Assembly: GCF_023053635.1 (NCBI RefSeq)
Contig: NC_086182.1
Coordinates: 32,473,501-32,537,500, forward strand
Direction: 5' to 3'
Source: Elgaria multicarinata webbii
Lineage: Eukaryota > Chordata > Lepidosauria > Squamata > Anguidae
DNA length: 64,000 nt
Shown: positions 54,101-62,149 of the stretch, piece by piece
Numbering within the stretch: position 1 is the stretch's first letter
How the letters are laid out: each line of letters begins with the position of its first letter
The notes under the pieces: generated by a model
What the model saw: the letters and a program-made list of their open reading frames with translations, nothing else
What the model was told of the DNA's origin: nothing
Databases searched by the model: none
Translations under genes and position numbers: made by a program

Positions 54101-57100
54101 CAACCGGAATCTGACTTCCTGTAACTTGAGCCCGTTATTCCATGTCCTGCACTCTGGGATGATTGAGAAGAGATCCTGGCCCTCCTCTCTGTAACAACCT
54201 TTTAAGTATTTGAAGAGTGCTATCATATTTACCATTTTAATGCCCATTCACCATTTTGGAAATATCCTTTTGGAACTTGTCAGTTTTCCTTTTCATTATC
54301 CACCCCCCGCCCCCCCGGAATAACTTGGTGTCATCATCAGCCAACCTGGACACCTTACCCTTAACTCCAGATCATTTATGAAGTTAGAAAGAGTCCTGGT
54401 CCGAATACAAATCCATGTAGTGCTCTTTGGGAACCTGGCTTGTGCACACATTTAGCCCAGAAGCCATCTGAAGATGCCTCTCCAATTTAAAATATCTAAA
54501 ATATATTCGGCTAGAATATATTTTAAACTTAAGGTATTCCCAGCTGCTTTTGCACCATGGAAGAAGCAGGAACACACTTTCTTCACCACTGTGCGTGGAT
54601 TGAGTCGTTTCAGTGTCGCATGAAGCACCTTGCAGATGTCAGCAAAGAAACTGTAGTAATGAGGCAGCAATAAAAAAATAACCGAGCCACAACAATCAGG
54701 TGTCAGCAACTCTAAAGAAGGCTTATATGGCTTCCAGAAGACATTCTGGCTCCCAATATGTTGTACAATTAAGGGACATTACAATCGTTGGCCAGATGGG
54801 ATGGTGAAGAAGGCATTGGCAGGGTGACGGGTAATTACCAGTTCATGATTAAAGGGGGTTATGTGTTTGTTTTTCAGCCCAATCCTCTTAAATTAGTGGA
54901 ACTCTAAACTCAGTGATAAGCTGAGTTGGAATCCATCATTGTCACTTGAGGCTCAGGTGACCTCAGTGGCACGGAGTGCCTTCTACAAACTCCGGTTGGT
55001 GGCCCAGCTGCGCCCCTATCTAGACAGGGATAACCTGGCTTCAGTTGTCCATGCTCTGGTAACCTCCAAGTTAGATTACTGCAATGCGCTCTACGTAGGG
55101 CTGCCTTTGAAGACGGTTCGGAAGCTGCAGCTCATGCAAAATGCAGCGGCCAGATTGATTTCGAGAACCAGAAGGTTCGGCCATATAACACCTGCTCTGG
55201 TCTGCTTGCACTGGCTGCCTGTATGTTTCCGAGCCAATTCAAGGTGCTGGTTTTGACCTATAAAGCCTTACACGGCTTGGGACCACAATACCTGACGGAA
55301 CGTCTCTCCCGATGTGAATATACCCGGTCACTACGTTCAAAATCTAAGGTCCTCCTCCGGGTGCCTACTCCGAGAGAGGCTCGGAGTGTGGCAACGAGGG
55401 ATAGGGCCTTTTTGGTGGTGGCCCCCAGACTGTGGAATGATCTCCCTGACGAGGCTCGCCTGGCGCCAACGCTGCTATCTTTCCGGCGCCAGGTTAAGAC
55501 TTTCCTCTTTGCCCAGGCGTATGGCGGCACATCTTAATCACCCACATGTTTAGTTTTTTAACGGTTTTTAATGCTTTATGTGTGTATGTTCTGTGTTTTA
55601 GAATTTTAAATTTTGTATACTTGTTTTTATCTCAATTTTAGAATTTCTGTAAACTGCCCAGAGAGCCCTGGCTATGGGAGCGGTATAGAAGTGTAATAAA
55701 TAAATAAATAAAGCGTGGATCAAATAAGCATCCCTCCTACTGAACCCCAGAACTGAGTGTTGTGTCGCTGTTTCTCCATCAATATTATCCGTTCATCAAA
55801 AGTATCACTTGCATTACCACTGATTCTCCCGGCCAGAAGAACAGGTGGTGCAGGAAGCCTTTTGGCTATACTGCCATTTTGCACAGGGCATGTCTACGCT
55901 CAAACTTCAGTGGGTCTATCCCCAATATGGCATTCGGAGCAAAACTTTCCCCAAGGAACTCTGGGAAGCGTCGTTTTGCACCTGTACCTAAGATCCAAGT
56001 GTCCTGCCGTTTAATGCAAAAACGAGGGGGGTCCTTCTAATATCTGGGTGCTGCAGGTTTTTCACAGCATAAACTTGCTTTGTGAGTTGCTTCCAGACAG
56101 AGGGCTCCTACTGCTATCAATCAAAGGCTATTTCGTCTTTTCTTCCTTAACTGGTTTCTTTAGAGCAGCCTTCCTCAACCTGGGGCGCTCCAGATGTGTT
56201 GGACTGCATCTCCCAGAATGCCCCAGCCAGCTGGGGCATTCTGGGAGATGCAGTCCAACACATCTGGAGCGCCCCAGGTTGAGGAAGGCTGCTTTAGAGT
56301 AAAAAACAACAATAGAAGCAGCCGTAAAAAAAAGATGGGAGGGCTACCGACTGAACATAACATCTGGACACCCCCCCCCAAAAAAAAAACACCTATGAAT
56401 TTGGAAGGACTATTGCAAATGTCTTGCCTGAAAGCATCCCATGTTTACTTTGGGAGGGGAGAGCGGGGAGCCCTATGGATGGCTCAATGGCGTGCCAGGA
56501 ACCACAGGGACATTTTTTAATTATTATTATTATTATCAGGAACCCTGATGTCATCTGCTCCCCCCCCTCCAAAAAAAACCTTCCCTCTGAGCTTAGCTGC
56601 AATCCTCAAAGCAGCTGGGAGGAGAAATGAATTTCCCCAACAGCAATCACAGTGTTCCCTCTTGCAACGCGAAGTGTTTGGGCATGGCTGGATCTGGAAT
56701 GCGGCCATTTGGGACCCCTGAGCTTTTCCAAAAACCTTGGATCCCTGCAGGAGAAGATTTCTAGCGCTGCTTTGCAGTCCAGCCGGCTGCATTTTTTTTT
56801 TCCGGACTCCCCTGCACCACATTCACCACCGCTATGGAGACACGTCCTGGGGCTGAGAAGGGGGTGGGGGGGCTCAGTCTCAGAAGCTGGCTCAAGGGAA
56901 TCAAGGGGTGGGAAGAAAGGGGATTGAGGGAAAGGGGAGAGGGGGGGTCACTGCGCCTTCCCCCCAATCCTTTTAAATGAAAAGAGGGGTGCAAGTCGCC
57001 CGCATGCCAAGGCTCAGATGCGGCTTACTCCCAAGTAAGCGCGCGCAAGATCGCAGCCGGGCTCCCCACCCCACCCCACCCCACCCCCGCGGGAGCAAGC

Positions 57101-59040
57101 CGTCCCTTCCGGCACCCAGGCGGGCGGCCCGGCGGATCCCTGGCTGGGTCGTGCGCAAGGCGGGCTGCGTAAAAGTGGGAAGAGCTTGTCTGGCAGCGGC
57201 CCCGCCAGAGTGGTGTCCCCCCCCCTCCGTGCGCCCCCCTCCCGCCGGGCACGGGCAAGGGTGGGAGCCGGAGGCCTGGGCAGGAGAGTCGGCCACGTTC
57301 CCAGCGCGGCTCCGGAGGAGGAAGAAGAGAACCGGGAAGCAGGCAGGCAGGCCGGGAGCGCAGCGCAGCGCAGCGCCCCTCTGGCGGGCCACGGAGCGCC
57401 GTGAGTAGCGAGCGGCCCAGCCGGATCGGGGCCGCCCCTCCGGCTCCCCCGCGCGCCTCGGCCGCCGTGTGCAAACGCTCCCCCCCCCCACCCCATGCCA
57501 GCTTTCCGGCGTGGGCGGATCGGGTCTGCTCCGCGGGGCTCCCCCCTTCCCCCCGAGGAATCTCTCTACTCGGGCGGAAGCCCCGCCGCCTTCCAAGCCG
57601 GGAGGGGCCCGGGGGTGTGTGGGGTGCTTCTACTCCTAAGGAAGCGTAGCTCGGGCTGCAGCCCCTTCCCAGCCGCGTTTCCCTCGGAAGTAAAGGGCTG
57701 TTCCTCAAGTCCGCGTGGGTTAGGGCGTTGCAGCACGGTGGGACTTACTTCCGAGGAAACACGGCTTTAGCTCTCGGGTAAACGGACACCGCGTGTTTAC
57801 AGAACGAAGTAGCTGCATTGATTTCCACCCGCAAAGTTGCATTCTTGGCCGCCGTGAAATCAGTGGGGCTTACTTCGCCGCTCCATCCTACTCGGAAATG
57901 TCCGTCTCCTCCTCTTTTATTTGCCTCCCCCACCCCCCAATTTCTCCTGACCCTAGTTTTTTCTCACTGGCAATCGACCGCCTCCCACCCCAACCCCCCG
58001 GTACCCATTGCCTTCCAGTGTAATGCCCCAATTTTGCACATCTCCCAGGCTCCCCAATTGCCTTAGCGAACCGTCCCGGCCATGCGCAGATCCACGTAGG
58101 TTGCGCAGAGGACGCCACGGGGCTTGTCGCGCGTGGACCAGCCACGGGCAGGCAAAACGTGATTTTGCCCCGGCCGGGAGCGCATCGCCTTGTCCCGTGT
58201 GGATTCGGTTGCGCGGCAGCGCCGCTGCTGGACGCAAGTGGCATAGCACGGGGGACGTCTGAGCACAAGCCCGGAGATAAGGAGGGAACCCCCGCACCCC
58301 CTAAAAAAAAGCGTCCCCCACACCTCTGGCGTTAGGGTTTCTTTGCATTCAGCCAGCTTCTCCTCTTCCTCCAGGCAAGCGGGGAGAGTCCCAGCGGCTG
58401 GATAAACCCCCACTCTGGGAGTGGGTAGGCTGGGGGGGGGGTTTCTGATGTCCCCTGAATATTAAAATCCAGGGCTAAACACCTGGCAAGGTAGCTTGCT
58501 GGAGTCTTAAATTGCACCTGCGTTTAGAAGGGGAGAATTCTTATTTATTTATTTATTGACCTTGAAGCCTTCAGCCCCTGGTTCCCCAGGCTGAATTGCC
58601 AAAGGGTTGCTGGAAAGGTGCAAATTTAACCAAGTTGGTGAAGAATTAGCAGCCTGCCGCTCTCTCTCTCTGTGTGTGTGTGTTAAAAGAATGGCTTTCA
58701 CAATGAAGTTTGGAGCAGCTGCATTCCAGAGCACTTTCAGTTGGGGAGAGAGAGCCGCTCTCCCGGGATAGCCCAACGCAATGGTGTTGGGTGTGTATGT
58801 GTATATTTTATGTATATGAGTTTGCATCGGGTTCAGTTAAACGTGCATGCACTTAAAAAACATTGATTTCATTGCTCTTTGCATTTTGGAACCACTGACT
58901 TCCTTCTCCTCGTTCCCTGTCTCTCCACACCCCCCTTCCAGCCTTTTTTATTTGAAGGCAAACTATCCAAAAACACACGAGAGAGAATTAATACCACAAA
59001 CCCCAACAAGAGAGATACTGAAATTCAACTTACCTGACAT
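40448..59040 (-). CDS. POU2AF3: POU2AF3 (COLCA2/OCA-T2), five exons
   Basis: POU domain class 2-associating factor 3, a nuclear coactivator related to OCA-B that in mammals partners POU2F3 in tuft cells. CDS: complement of join(40448-40804, 41535-41764, 42534-42561, 49792-49886, 59034-59040). All splice sites are GT-AG and phases are 1,0,1,0, identical to POU2AF1. The product is about 238 residues; the human long form, as I recall, is about 250. It starts MSGKPKIYQGVRVKITVKEL, has a cysteine-containing central block (NCTSCEEIPSYLEQLVDSCL), a SFDYSYSPPQLLPFAP segment, and ends DDFFRRDRSWDTCYS; human ends SDFYKRETNCDICYS. This C-terminus and the DYSYSP block separate it from POU2AF2. The frame is intact. 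Confidence 0.93.
41082..41188 (-). mobile_element. CR1 LINE 3' end
   Basis: TCATAGAATCATAGAATC tail on + through ACCCTAAAGCATCCCTGACA; last ~105 bp only, in POU2AF3 intron 4, same strand as the gene. Confidence 0.85.
41190..41285 (-). repeat. tRNA-derived SINE fragment
   Basis: CTACCTGGAGATCCCAAGAA, GAACTCGGGACCTTTTGCAG and TTCAACCACTGAGCC: reverse of the SINE body with B and A boxes. Confidence 0.6.
41535..41764 (-). CDS. POU2AF3: POU2AF3 exon 4
   Basis: Acceptor CTCTTCCTCCTCTTAAG; donor AGCCTG|GTAATT. It takes one base from exon 3 (g|ct = Ala), then P-Y-V-E-A-E-L-Q and 76 codons in all, including WQFQNCTSCEEIPSYLEQ and CLNQSL at the end. Human has FSSCVSCEENSSCLDQIF and CFNQSL at the same places. 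Confidence 0.93.
42534..42561 (-). CDS. POU2AF3: POU2AF3 exon 3 (28-nt microexon)
   Basis: Acceptor CCTCCTTCTTTTACAG; donor TATCCAG|GTAACT. Encodes P-V-S-L-V-S-S-Y-P plus one base. It enters in phase 0 and leaves in phase 1, as required by exons 2 and 4, and as in POU2AF1 exon 3. Human has DPVAPSSAG just before the equivalent of exon 4. A second GT ten bases on would break the frame. Confidence 0.75.
42905..42912 (+). promoter_or_regulatory. octamer motif ATGCAAAT in POU2AF3 intron 2
   Basis: Exact octamer 344 bp upstream of exon 3. Further exact octamers: 46921-46928, 52019-52026, 63189-63196. Function is inferred only. Confidence 0.3.
43588..43640. repeat. (GT)n with TGTGT variants
   Basis: Pure GT run, then GTTGTGTTGTGATGTG variants. 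Confidence 0.9.
43641..44463. other. unique intron-2 sequence
   Basis: No repeat recognised over about 800 bp. A conserved regulatory element is possible but there is no direct sign beyond the absence of transposons. Confidence 0.35.
44464..44603 (+). repeat. 5S rRNA-derived SINE
   Basis: GAAGCTAAGCAGGTCTGGGT, GGCCGGTGCTTATGG and GGAGACCCCCTGGGAACC track the 3' two-thirds of vertebrate 5S rRNA (GAAGCTAAGCAGGGTCGGGC, TACTTGGATGGGAGACC, GCCTGGGAA). The tail GGGGTATAAATGTAATAAAC is LINE-like, so this is a SINE and not a 5S gene. Confidence 0.75.
44604..45648. other. mostly unrecognised; reverse LINE tail at 44845-44925
   Basis: TTAATTAATTAATTAAATTG then CTTTCTGCCCAACAACATGG is a reverse LINE tail. 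Open frames at 45228-45812 on both strands are partly CR1 and otherwise unrecognised. Confidence 0.4.
45649..45833 (+). mobile_element. CR1 LINE 3' end with 5' inversion
   Basis: 45682-45833 is the normal + strand CR1 end (CTAGAGGCCTT...TTCTATGATTCTGTG). Directly upstream, GGGAGAGCCCACAACCTCCC (45650-45669) is the same piece inverted, giving a ~22-bp-arm hairpin at the 5' end. Confidence 0.8.
45834..46294. other. no feature recognised
   Basis: Unique sequence in POU2AF3 intron 2; no repeat or gene seen. Confidence 0.45.
46295..46346. repeat. (ACT)n(AAT)n microsatellite
   Basis: About nine ACT units followed by about eight AAT units. Confidence 0.9.
46485..46594. mobile_element. small foldback with CTACAC ends
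   Basis: AGCAATCTACACTGTTGC to GCAGTAGTGTAGATCCTGC; the interior is alternating AAAGCGCTTTATAAC blocks on both strands. Same tip as family 4, minimal body. Confidence 0.65.
47157..47952. mobile_element. hAT-like foldback MITE, family 1, copy D, split by BovB
   Basis: TAGGGTGCCCATATGAAAAG to ATATGGTCACCCTA. More diverged than copies A-C. Interrupted by BovB at 47432-47898; flanking duplication not clear. Confidence 0.82.
47432..47898 (+). mobile_element. BovB (RTE) LINE 3' fragment
   Basis: Open for 143 codons of RTE C-terminus (VTYGCESWTIRKAERRKRDA, FELWCWRKILRVPWTARRSN) ending AGCGACTGAACGAATAAACA with an ACAACAAC tail. The host MITE shows a duplication ATATAACTG / ATACAACTG (one mismatch) around it. 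Among the least decayed LINE fragments here. Confidence 0.92.
48131..48200. repeat. (GA)n/(GACA)n microsatellite
   Basis: Mixed GAGA and GACAGA runs. Confidence 0.9.
48218..48283 (+). repeat. L2-like tail
   Basis: TTGTAATCCGCCCAGAAAAC and AGAAATGGAATAAATAAATA. Confidence 0.6.
48650..48760. repeat. palindromic MITE (ACTACAACTCC family)
   Basis: CAGCCTTCCCCAGCCTAGTC on the left pairs with ATTGGGGGAGGCTGATG on the right; GGGAGTTGTAGTCCAACACA inside. A SINE tail (TTATAAGGCAGCTTTCC) follows. Confidence 0.65.
48997..49027. repeat. (ATC)n microsatellite
   Basis: About ten CAT/ATC units with one TTA interruption. Confidence 0.85.
49028..49791. other. no feature recognised
   Basis: Intron-2 sequence next to exon 2; short A-rich tract 49378-49405. 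Confidence 0.45.
49792..49886 (-). CDS. POU2AF3: POU2AF3 exon 2
   Basis: Acceptor TTCCGTCATTTCAG; donor GACCCC|GTAAGC. Completes a glycine codon (G|GA), then KPKIYQGVRVKITVKELLQQ and RRAKQAVVDDP. This is the POU-domain-binding peptide, nearly identical to human POU2AF3 (KPKVYQGVRVKITVKELLQQ). Confidence 0.95.
49887..50307. other. no feature recognised
   Basis: (TTTA)n at 49921-49940; otherwise unique intron-1 sequence. Confidence 0.45.
50308..50425. mobile_element. palindromic MITE, family 7, old copy
   Basis: CATTTAGGCAGAAAGAAAAG on the left pairs with GACGTTTTTCTGCCTAAACA on the right; GGAACGCTGGAGGTTGTAAG at the centre. Confidence 0.6.
50590..50735 (+). repeat. unclassified repeat 'U3'
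   Basis: GGTGCTGTTGCACCATGTCC, GGGCCACTGTGTGAACAGAG and GATGGACCCTTGGTCTGATC. The inverse copy is at 52612-52750. Common in reptile genomes, but I cannot name the family. Confidence 0.5.
51108..51710. mobile_element. GC-rich hAT-like element, family 6, copy 1
   Basis: Ends TAGGGGTGTGCACGGAC and GCGGAGCACATCCCTA; flanking 8-bp duplication GTTAAGGA / GTTAAAGA (7 of 8). Contains repeated CAGGTAAG-type splice donors on both strands. No transposase recognised. Confidence 0.8.
51930..52170. repeat. possible palindromic MITE with GGTTCACACATAAC end
   Basis: ACCTGGTTCACACATAACGT and several ATCATGGGTTATTG / CAACCCAGTAACAAACCATG inverted blocks. Contains an octamer at 52019-52026. Boundaries uncertain. 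Confidence 0.45.
52171..52611. other. no feature recognised
   Basis: Unique intron-1 sequence. Confidence 0.45.
52612..52750 (-). repeat. unclassified repeat 'U3', inverse copy
   Basis: ACATAAGAGCTCTGTTGGAT, CACAGTGGCCAACCAGCTGC: reverse of 50590-50735. Confidence 0.5.
52753..53335. mobile_element. GC-rich hAT-like element, family 6, copy 2
   Basis: Starts TAGGGCTGTACACAGGGC. Blocks GGAGCTCCGGATCGAGG, TCTGCCGCTGTCGC and CACTTACCTTTATTTCGG align in order with copy 1. The right end is uncertain. Confidence 0.7.
53520..54430 (-). repeat. old CR1-like LINE, split by younger CR1
   Basis: GTTGACCAGAACTGTACACA, CATGGCATTTGCCTTTTTTC, then after the young CR1 TAACTTGGTGTCATCATCAG: reverse-strand text of an older CR1 coding region and its flank. 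Confidence 0.65.
53898..54238 (-). mobile_element. CR1 LINE 3' fragment
   Basis: GTCATAGAATCATAGAATAA tail on + to AAGAGTGCTATCAT; reverse orientation, RT C-terminus with some changes. Confidence 0.85.
54431..54934. other. no feature recognised
   Basis: AT-rich intron-1 sequence. Confidence 0.45.
54935..55712 (+). mobile_element. L2 LINE 3' part with RT C-terminus
   Basis: Best-preserved L2 here. Encodes ALVTSKLDYCNALYVGLPLK, LQLMQNAAARLISRTRRFGH, ITPALVCLHWLPV, then after a frame shift near 55225 VLTYKALHGLGPQYLTERLS and FLVVAPRLWNDLPDEARLAP. The tail is CTGCCCAGAGAGCCCTGGCT and GTGTAATAAATAAATA. In sense orientation opposite to POU2AF3. Confidence 0.9.
55713..56165. other. no feature recognised
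   Basis: Unique intron-1 sequence. Confidence 0.45.
56166..56291. mobile_element. hAT-like palindromic MITE, family 5
   Basis: CAGCCTTCCTCAACCTGG to CCAGGTTGAGGAAGGCTG, 126 bp, with an exact 8-bp duplication CTTTAGAG (56158-56165, 56292-56299). Nearly identical to 5805-5925, so young. Core TCTCCCAGAATGCCCC on both strands. Confidence 0.88.
56292..56999. other. mostly unrecognised; U2-like piece and repeat shared with 35390-35540
   Basis: 56320-56420 resembles U2; 56520-56700 resembles 35390-35540. GC content rises towards 57000. Confidence 0.4.
57000..57780. promoter_or_regulatory. GC/CpG-rich island in POU2AF3 intron 1
   Basis: Dense CG dinucleotides (for example GCGCAGCGCAGCGCAGCGCC near 57358-57377), GC boxes CCCCGCCC/GGGCGG-like, and a + strand donor GAGCGCC|GTGAGT at 57394-57406. 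Overlapping open frames on both strands look like base-composition effects. Likely a promoter, for an antisense transcript or an alternative POU2AF3 start. Small AGTAAG-type repeat pieces lie at 57026-57060 and 57690-57780. Confidence 0.6.
57781..59033. other. intron-1 sequence, no gene recognised
   Basis: A second, smaller CpG-rich patch lies at 58060-58270. Otherwise unique. Confidence 0.4.
59034..59040 (-). CDS. POU2AF3: POU2AF3 exon 1, coding part (7 nt)
   Basis: On the - strand: AAAATGTCAG|GTAAGT. ATG TCA G joins GA AAA CCA of exon 2 to give M-S-G-K-P-K, the same start as human POU2AF3 as I recall it. The donor is a perfect GTAAGT and the phase fits. Intron 1 is 9.1 kb. Confidence 0.8.
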
Positions 59041-59065
59041 TTTGCAGGACAAGACGATGGAGAAA

Positions 59066-59075
59066 CTTTATATAG
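59066..59075 (-). promoter_or_regulatory. TATA-box-like element upstream of POU2AF3 start
   Basis: CTATATAAAG on the - strand, about 30 bases before the ATG. If used, transcription would start almost at the initiator codon, so either the leader is extremely short or this TATA is not the main promoter. Confidence 0.35.
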
Positions 59076-60762
59076 ATTTTTTTTTTTTTTAGACCCAGGA
59101 ATGCTGTGTGGACAAAAAAGGGATCCTCAGCTTGGCTTCCTAATGCAAGAGGAGAACACACAAGAAAACAAAGATTTTTTCAATTAAAAAATAATTCCAA
59201 ATCCTTTTTGCAGATCTCGAGTGGGAGACAAACAATATTAAAGTTTTATACCTACAGATATAAGTTTGAATTTTTCTCCCCACAAGCCAAGTATTTAAAA
59301 CCTGTAGAAACCAATGATTTGACAATCAATGATTGCGCGATAGTTTCAATTTGAATATTCAAAGGCTCCACAAAATGGACTACCTTGGAGTGAAATTCAG
59401 CATCTCCCCATCTAGCAGAGGGTCTGAGGGAATAAGGGTCGTTGCCACAACCTCTCTGGCACCCCTGTTTGGGGGACATTTGCAACCTTTTAGGTTTCTT
59501 TCCACAAATGAAGCAGATACCCCTGAAGATGGTCAGTATTTTCGTCCAGGAGGGAGACAGGGTCTCCCACAGGAATTCCATTTCTCCGGACAGTGGCTGG
59601 GGTGCTCCTGCAACTGACCGGGCGGGTTTGGGGGTCAGGGTGCACTTTGGGGGGCCACGTAGGAGATTTCTGGGAGCAAAGATGGCCCTCGAGGGGCGTG
59701 GCACAGCCAGGAAAGACCGGTGAGGCCTGTGCCAAATGGTGGCCGGGGCCAAGGGGCTGTGATTTCTCTTCCACTGCCATTTCTTCTGTGTGTTGCCCCA
59801 CTGCAAACCCCCCCCCTCTTTTCCCCTCATCGGCATTGCATAGACCTATTTATGCCTCCCCCTTAATAGAACCGTTCTGGGATTGCATTCTGGGAACGGA
59901 ATGTTCTGGGGACGGTTGGATATTTTTGCGCTCCCTCGCCAGGGCACATGATGGAGTGAGCGATGACATTTCAGGTGAAATTTCCCCAAATTTCGCACCT
60001 TTTCCTCCCCTCCCCACGAGGTTATGGAAGGTTCCAGGGACAGCTGGATCAACCAGAATGTAGGCTAAGCAGTTAATCATCTACTATGAATATAATTTGG
60101 TCATTGTTCCAGTTCATTATTTTTTTAAAAAAAAATTAAAGCTCAACAAATATCCTTGATTTGAGTTAGGGAGTGGTGTTCACCTGAGTTTAGAAATACT
60201 CTTTTTTTCTTCTTACTAGCTTTTGATCTCTCCATCATTTCTCTTGTGCATGCAAACACACTGTCACCTCTTTCCTCTTTTCCCCTCTCCTTTTTTCTTT
60301 TTTGGATCTGTGCAAAATCTCCTGAAAAGTATCCTAGGGAGGATTATTGACTCCTTAGAGATGTAAGAGAAGCCCAGGATATCTGTGCAGAAGGAATGGC
60401 TGTCAATTCATCTTCCCCCCCCCCTCCACACACCTCCACTTCGCTCCCCTAACTGCTCCTCAAAGCTCAGAGGAAGGATATAGCTAATGATGGAAGCACT
60501 ACAGCCAACATGGAAGAGGAACATGGAAAAGTGGCTCACAGATTGTGTGGATTGCTTGGGGTGGGTGTGGGTGTGGGCTTGGCCATGAAGCTGCCCTTCT
60601 TCTGAACTGGGTACCCACTGAGTTAGATAAACACATCACTCACCTGTAGCAAGTGAATGTTAATTTTTAACCAAAAGGGGATGCCAGATCTTAAATCCTC
60701 TGCATGAAAGCTCTGCCCCTGAGTCCGGATGTGTGACAGTGGGCTTTGGTGGCTTGGTGAGG

Positions 60763-60766
<4 letters not shown>
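59076..60766. other. POU2AF3 5' flank, no gene recognised
   Basis: Unique sequence with no repeat families recognised over 1.7 kb, unusual for this window. Open frames (up to 194 codons, - strand at 59252-59836) have no recognisable domain. Confidence 0.4.

Positions 60767-60856
<90 letters not shown>
60767..60856. repeat. (TA)n(GA)n compound microsatellite
   Basis: About 15 TA units then about 29 GA units. Confidence 0.95.
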
Positions 60857-60858
<2 letters not shown>

Positions 60859-60863
60859 TGCAC

Positions 60864-60980
60864 TCTGCACATGCTCAGAGGCACTCTCATCACCACTTTC
60901 AATCTTACATGGCTGAGTTCTGGCATTCAAAACAGGTTCTGGGGTTCGATAGCTGTTACTGTGTTCTGTTACCATGCTCT
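60864..60980 (+). repeat. unclassified repeat shared with 16806-16930
   Basis: TGCACTCTGCACATGCTCAG, AATCTTACATGGCTGAGTTC, CAAAACAGGTTCTG. Confidence 0.45.
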
Positions 60981-61879
60981 GCAACATCATCAACAAAGAG
61001 AACTGCAATTTGTGCATCTTAGAAACAAAAGCATGGATTAATTTCTTTTTTAAAAAAAGCCAGCCAGCTGGAGGTCTGTGAAAGGAAGCATGTGTTTGTT
61101 TGAATTGGGTGAGTTTCAAAGCTCTTGTCTAAAGATAAATACATCCCCTCTAAAACTTCTGTTTAAATTGGGTAGCCATAATGTAAGAATGGAGCAAACT
61201 GGTCTGGCTGTGGTATTCTTTTATTTATTCTAAATAGATATATACACCTTCTGTTTAAATTGGGGAAGCAAAATCTTGCACTCCGGATACAGTGACAATG
61301 AGTATCCATCCAGATAAGAAAAGTTCCATGCTTGACGGGCAGAGGGAGATCGAAAACAACGTTCCAAAAATAAGGTTGAGATTTTTCTTAGAGAAAGGGC
61401 ACACACAGGAGATCTCTTGACAGAGGTCGCGAAGATTAAATGCTAATTATTTTTATGAAGTTTAAGAATGAGGGAAGAAGAACTAATCTCCGGAATATCT
61501 TGCAAGATCTTGCAAAGAACTTCGAGCTGTAAAACGTGTCTTTGCTCTCTGGCAATAAAATGTAAATCTGAACAGTAGCTCCTCACCCAAGAATCATTGG
61601 AAGGTAAAAAAAGTGGTAGTTATGAAACAATTGGACATTACCAGTCAAACCCCAACCAGAAAAAAACTCTGTTCAATTCTGAATGGACGATATTCTAAGG
61701 TTGCAGTCTCACGCGCATTTACTTTGGAGTAAGTACAGCTGAACTTCAATACAATACCTTGAGTAAGCATGCATAGGATTGGATTTTAAAGCAATAAATG
61801 TTAGCCTTTAATCTGTAGTTCCGGGTTTACTTTTATCCCTCTACAGTTACACAGTTACACAGTGCTACAGTTTCAGAGG
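60981..61879. other. mostly unique; MITE-like piece at 61702-61780
   Basis: 61702-61780 (TTACTTTGGAGTAAGTACAG, GCATGCATAGGATTGG) is a common reptile short palindrome. An octamer variant ATGCTAAT is at 61440-61447. Confidence 0.4.
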
Positions 61880-62091
61880 CAGGCAAAAACTTTTTTTGTT
61901 TCAGCAGGCTTTTGGAACTATACTGGACCTGTTAACCTGTTACAGTTTTTTAATTTTTTAACATGCTTTTAATTTTACTGTAGGTTTAATTTTATTTTAA
62001 CTTTTGTAATTTATGTTTATATGTTTTAATTGTACATGTTTTAATCTTGTAAACCGCCTTGAGTCCCAGTTCTGGGAAAAAGGCGGGATGA

Positions 62092-62145
<54 letters not shown>
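61880..62145 (+). repeat. LINE 3' tail with (ATT)n
   Basis: TTAATCTTGTAAACCGCCTT, GAGTCCCAGTTCTGGG and AAAAGGCGGGATGATATTAT, then about 17 ATT units to 62145. Confidence 0.75.

Positions 62146-62149
<4 letters not shown>

Noticed and set aside
56977-57708. Long overlapping open frames on both strands (143-227 codons)
   Set aside because: They lie in CpG-rich sequence where stops are rare, overlap in several frames and show no recognisable domain.
40448-59040. Assigning the - strand gene to POU2AF2 (C11orf53)
   Set aside because: The C-terminus (DTCYS), the DYSYSP block and the MSGKPK start match POU2AF3, not POU2AF2, which ends differently.
59252-59836. 194-codon open frame, - strand, upstream of POU2AF3
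   Set aside because: No domain or conserved motif, and it overlaps other open frames on both strands in low-stop sequence. Could be rechecked with RNA-seq.
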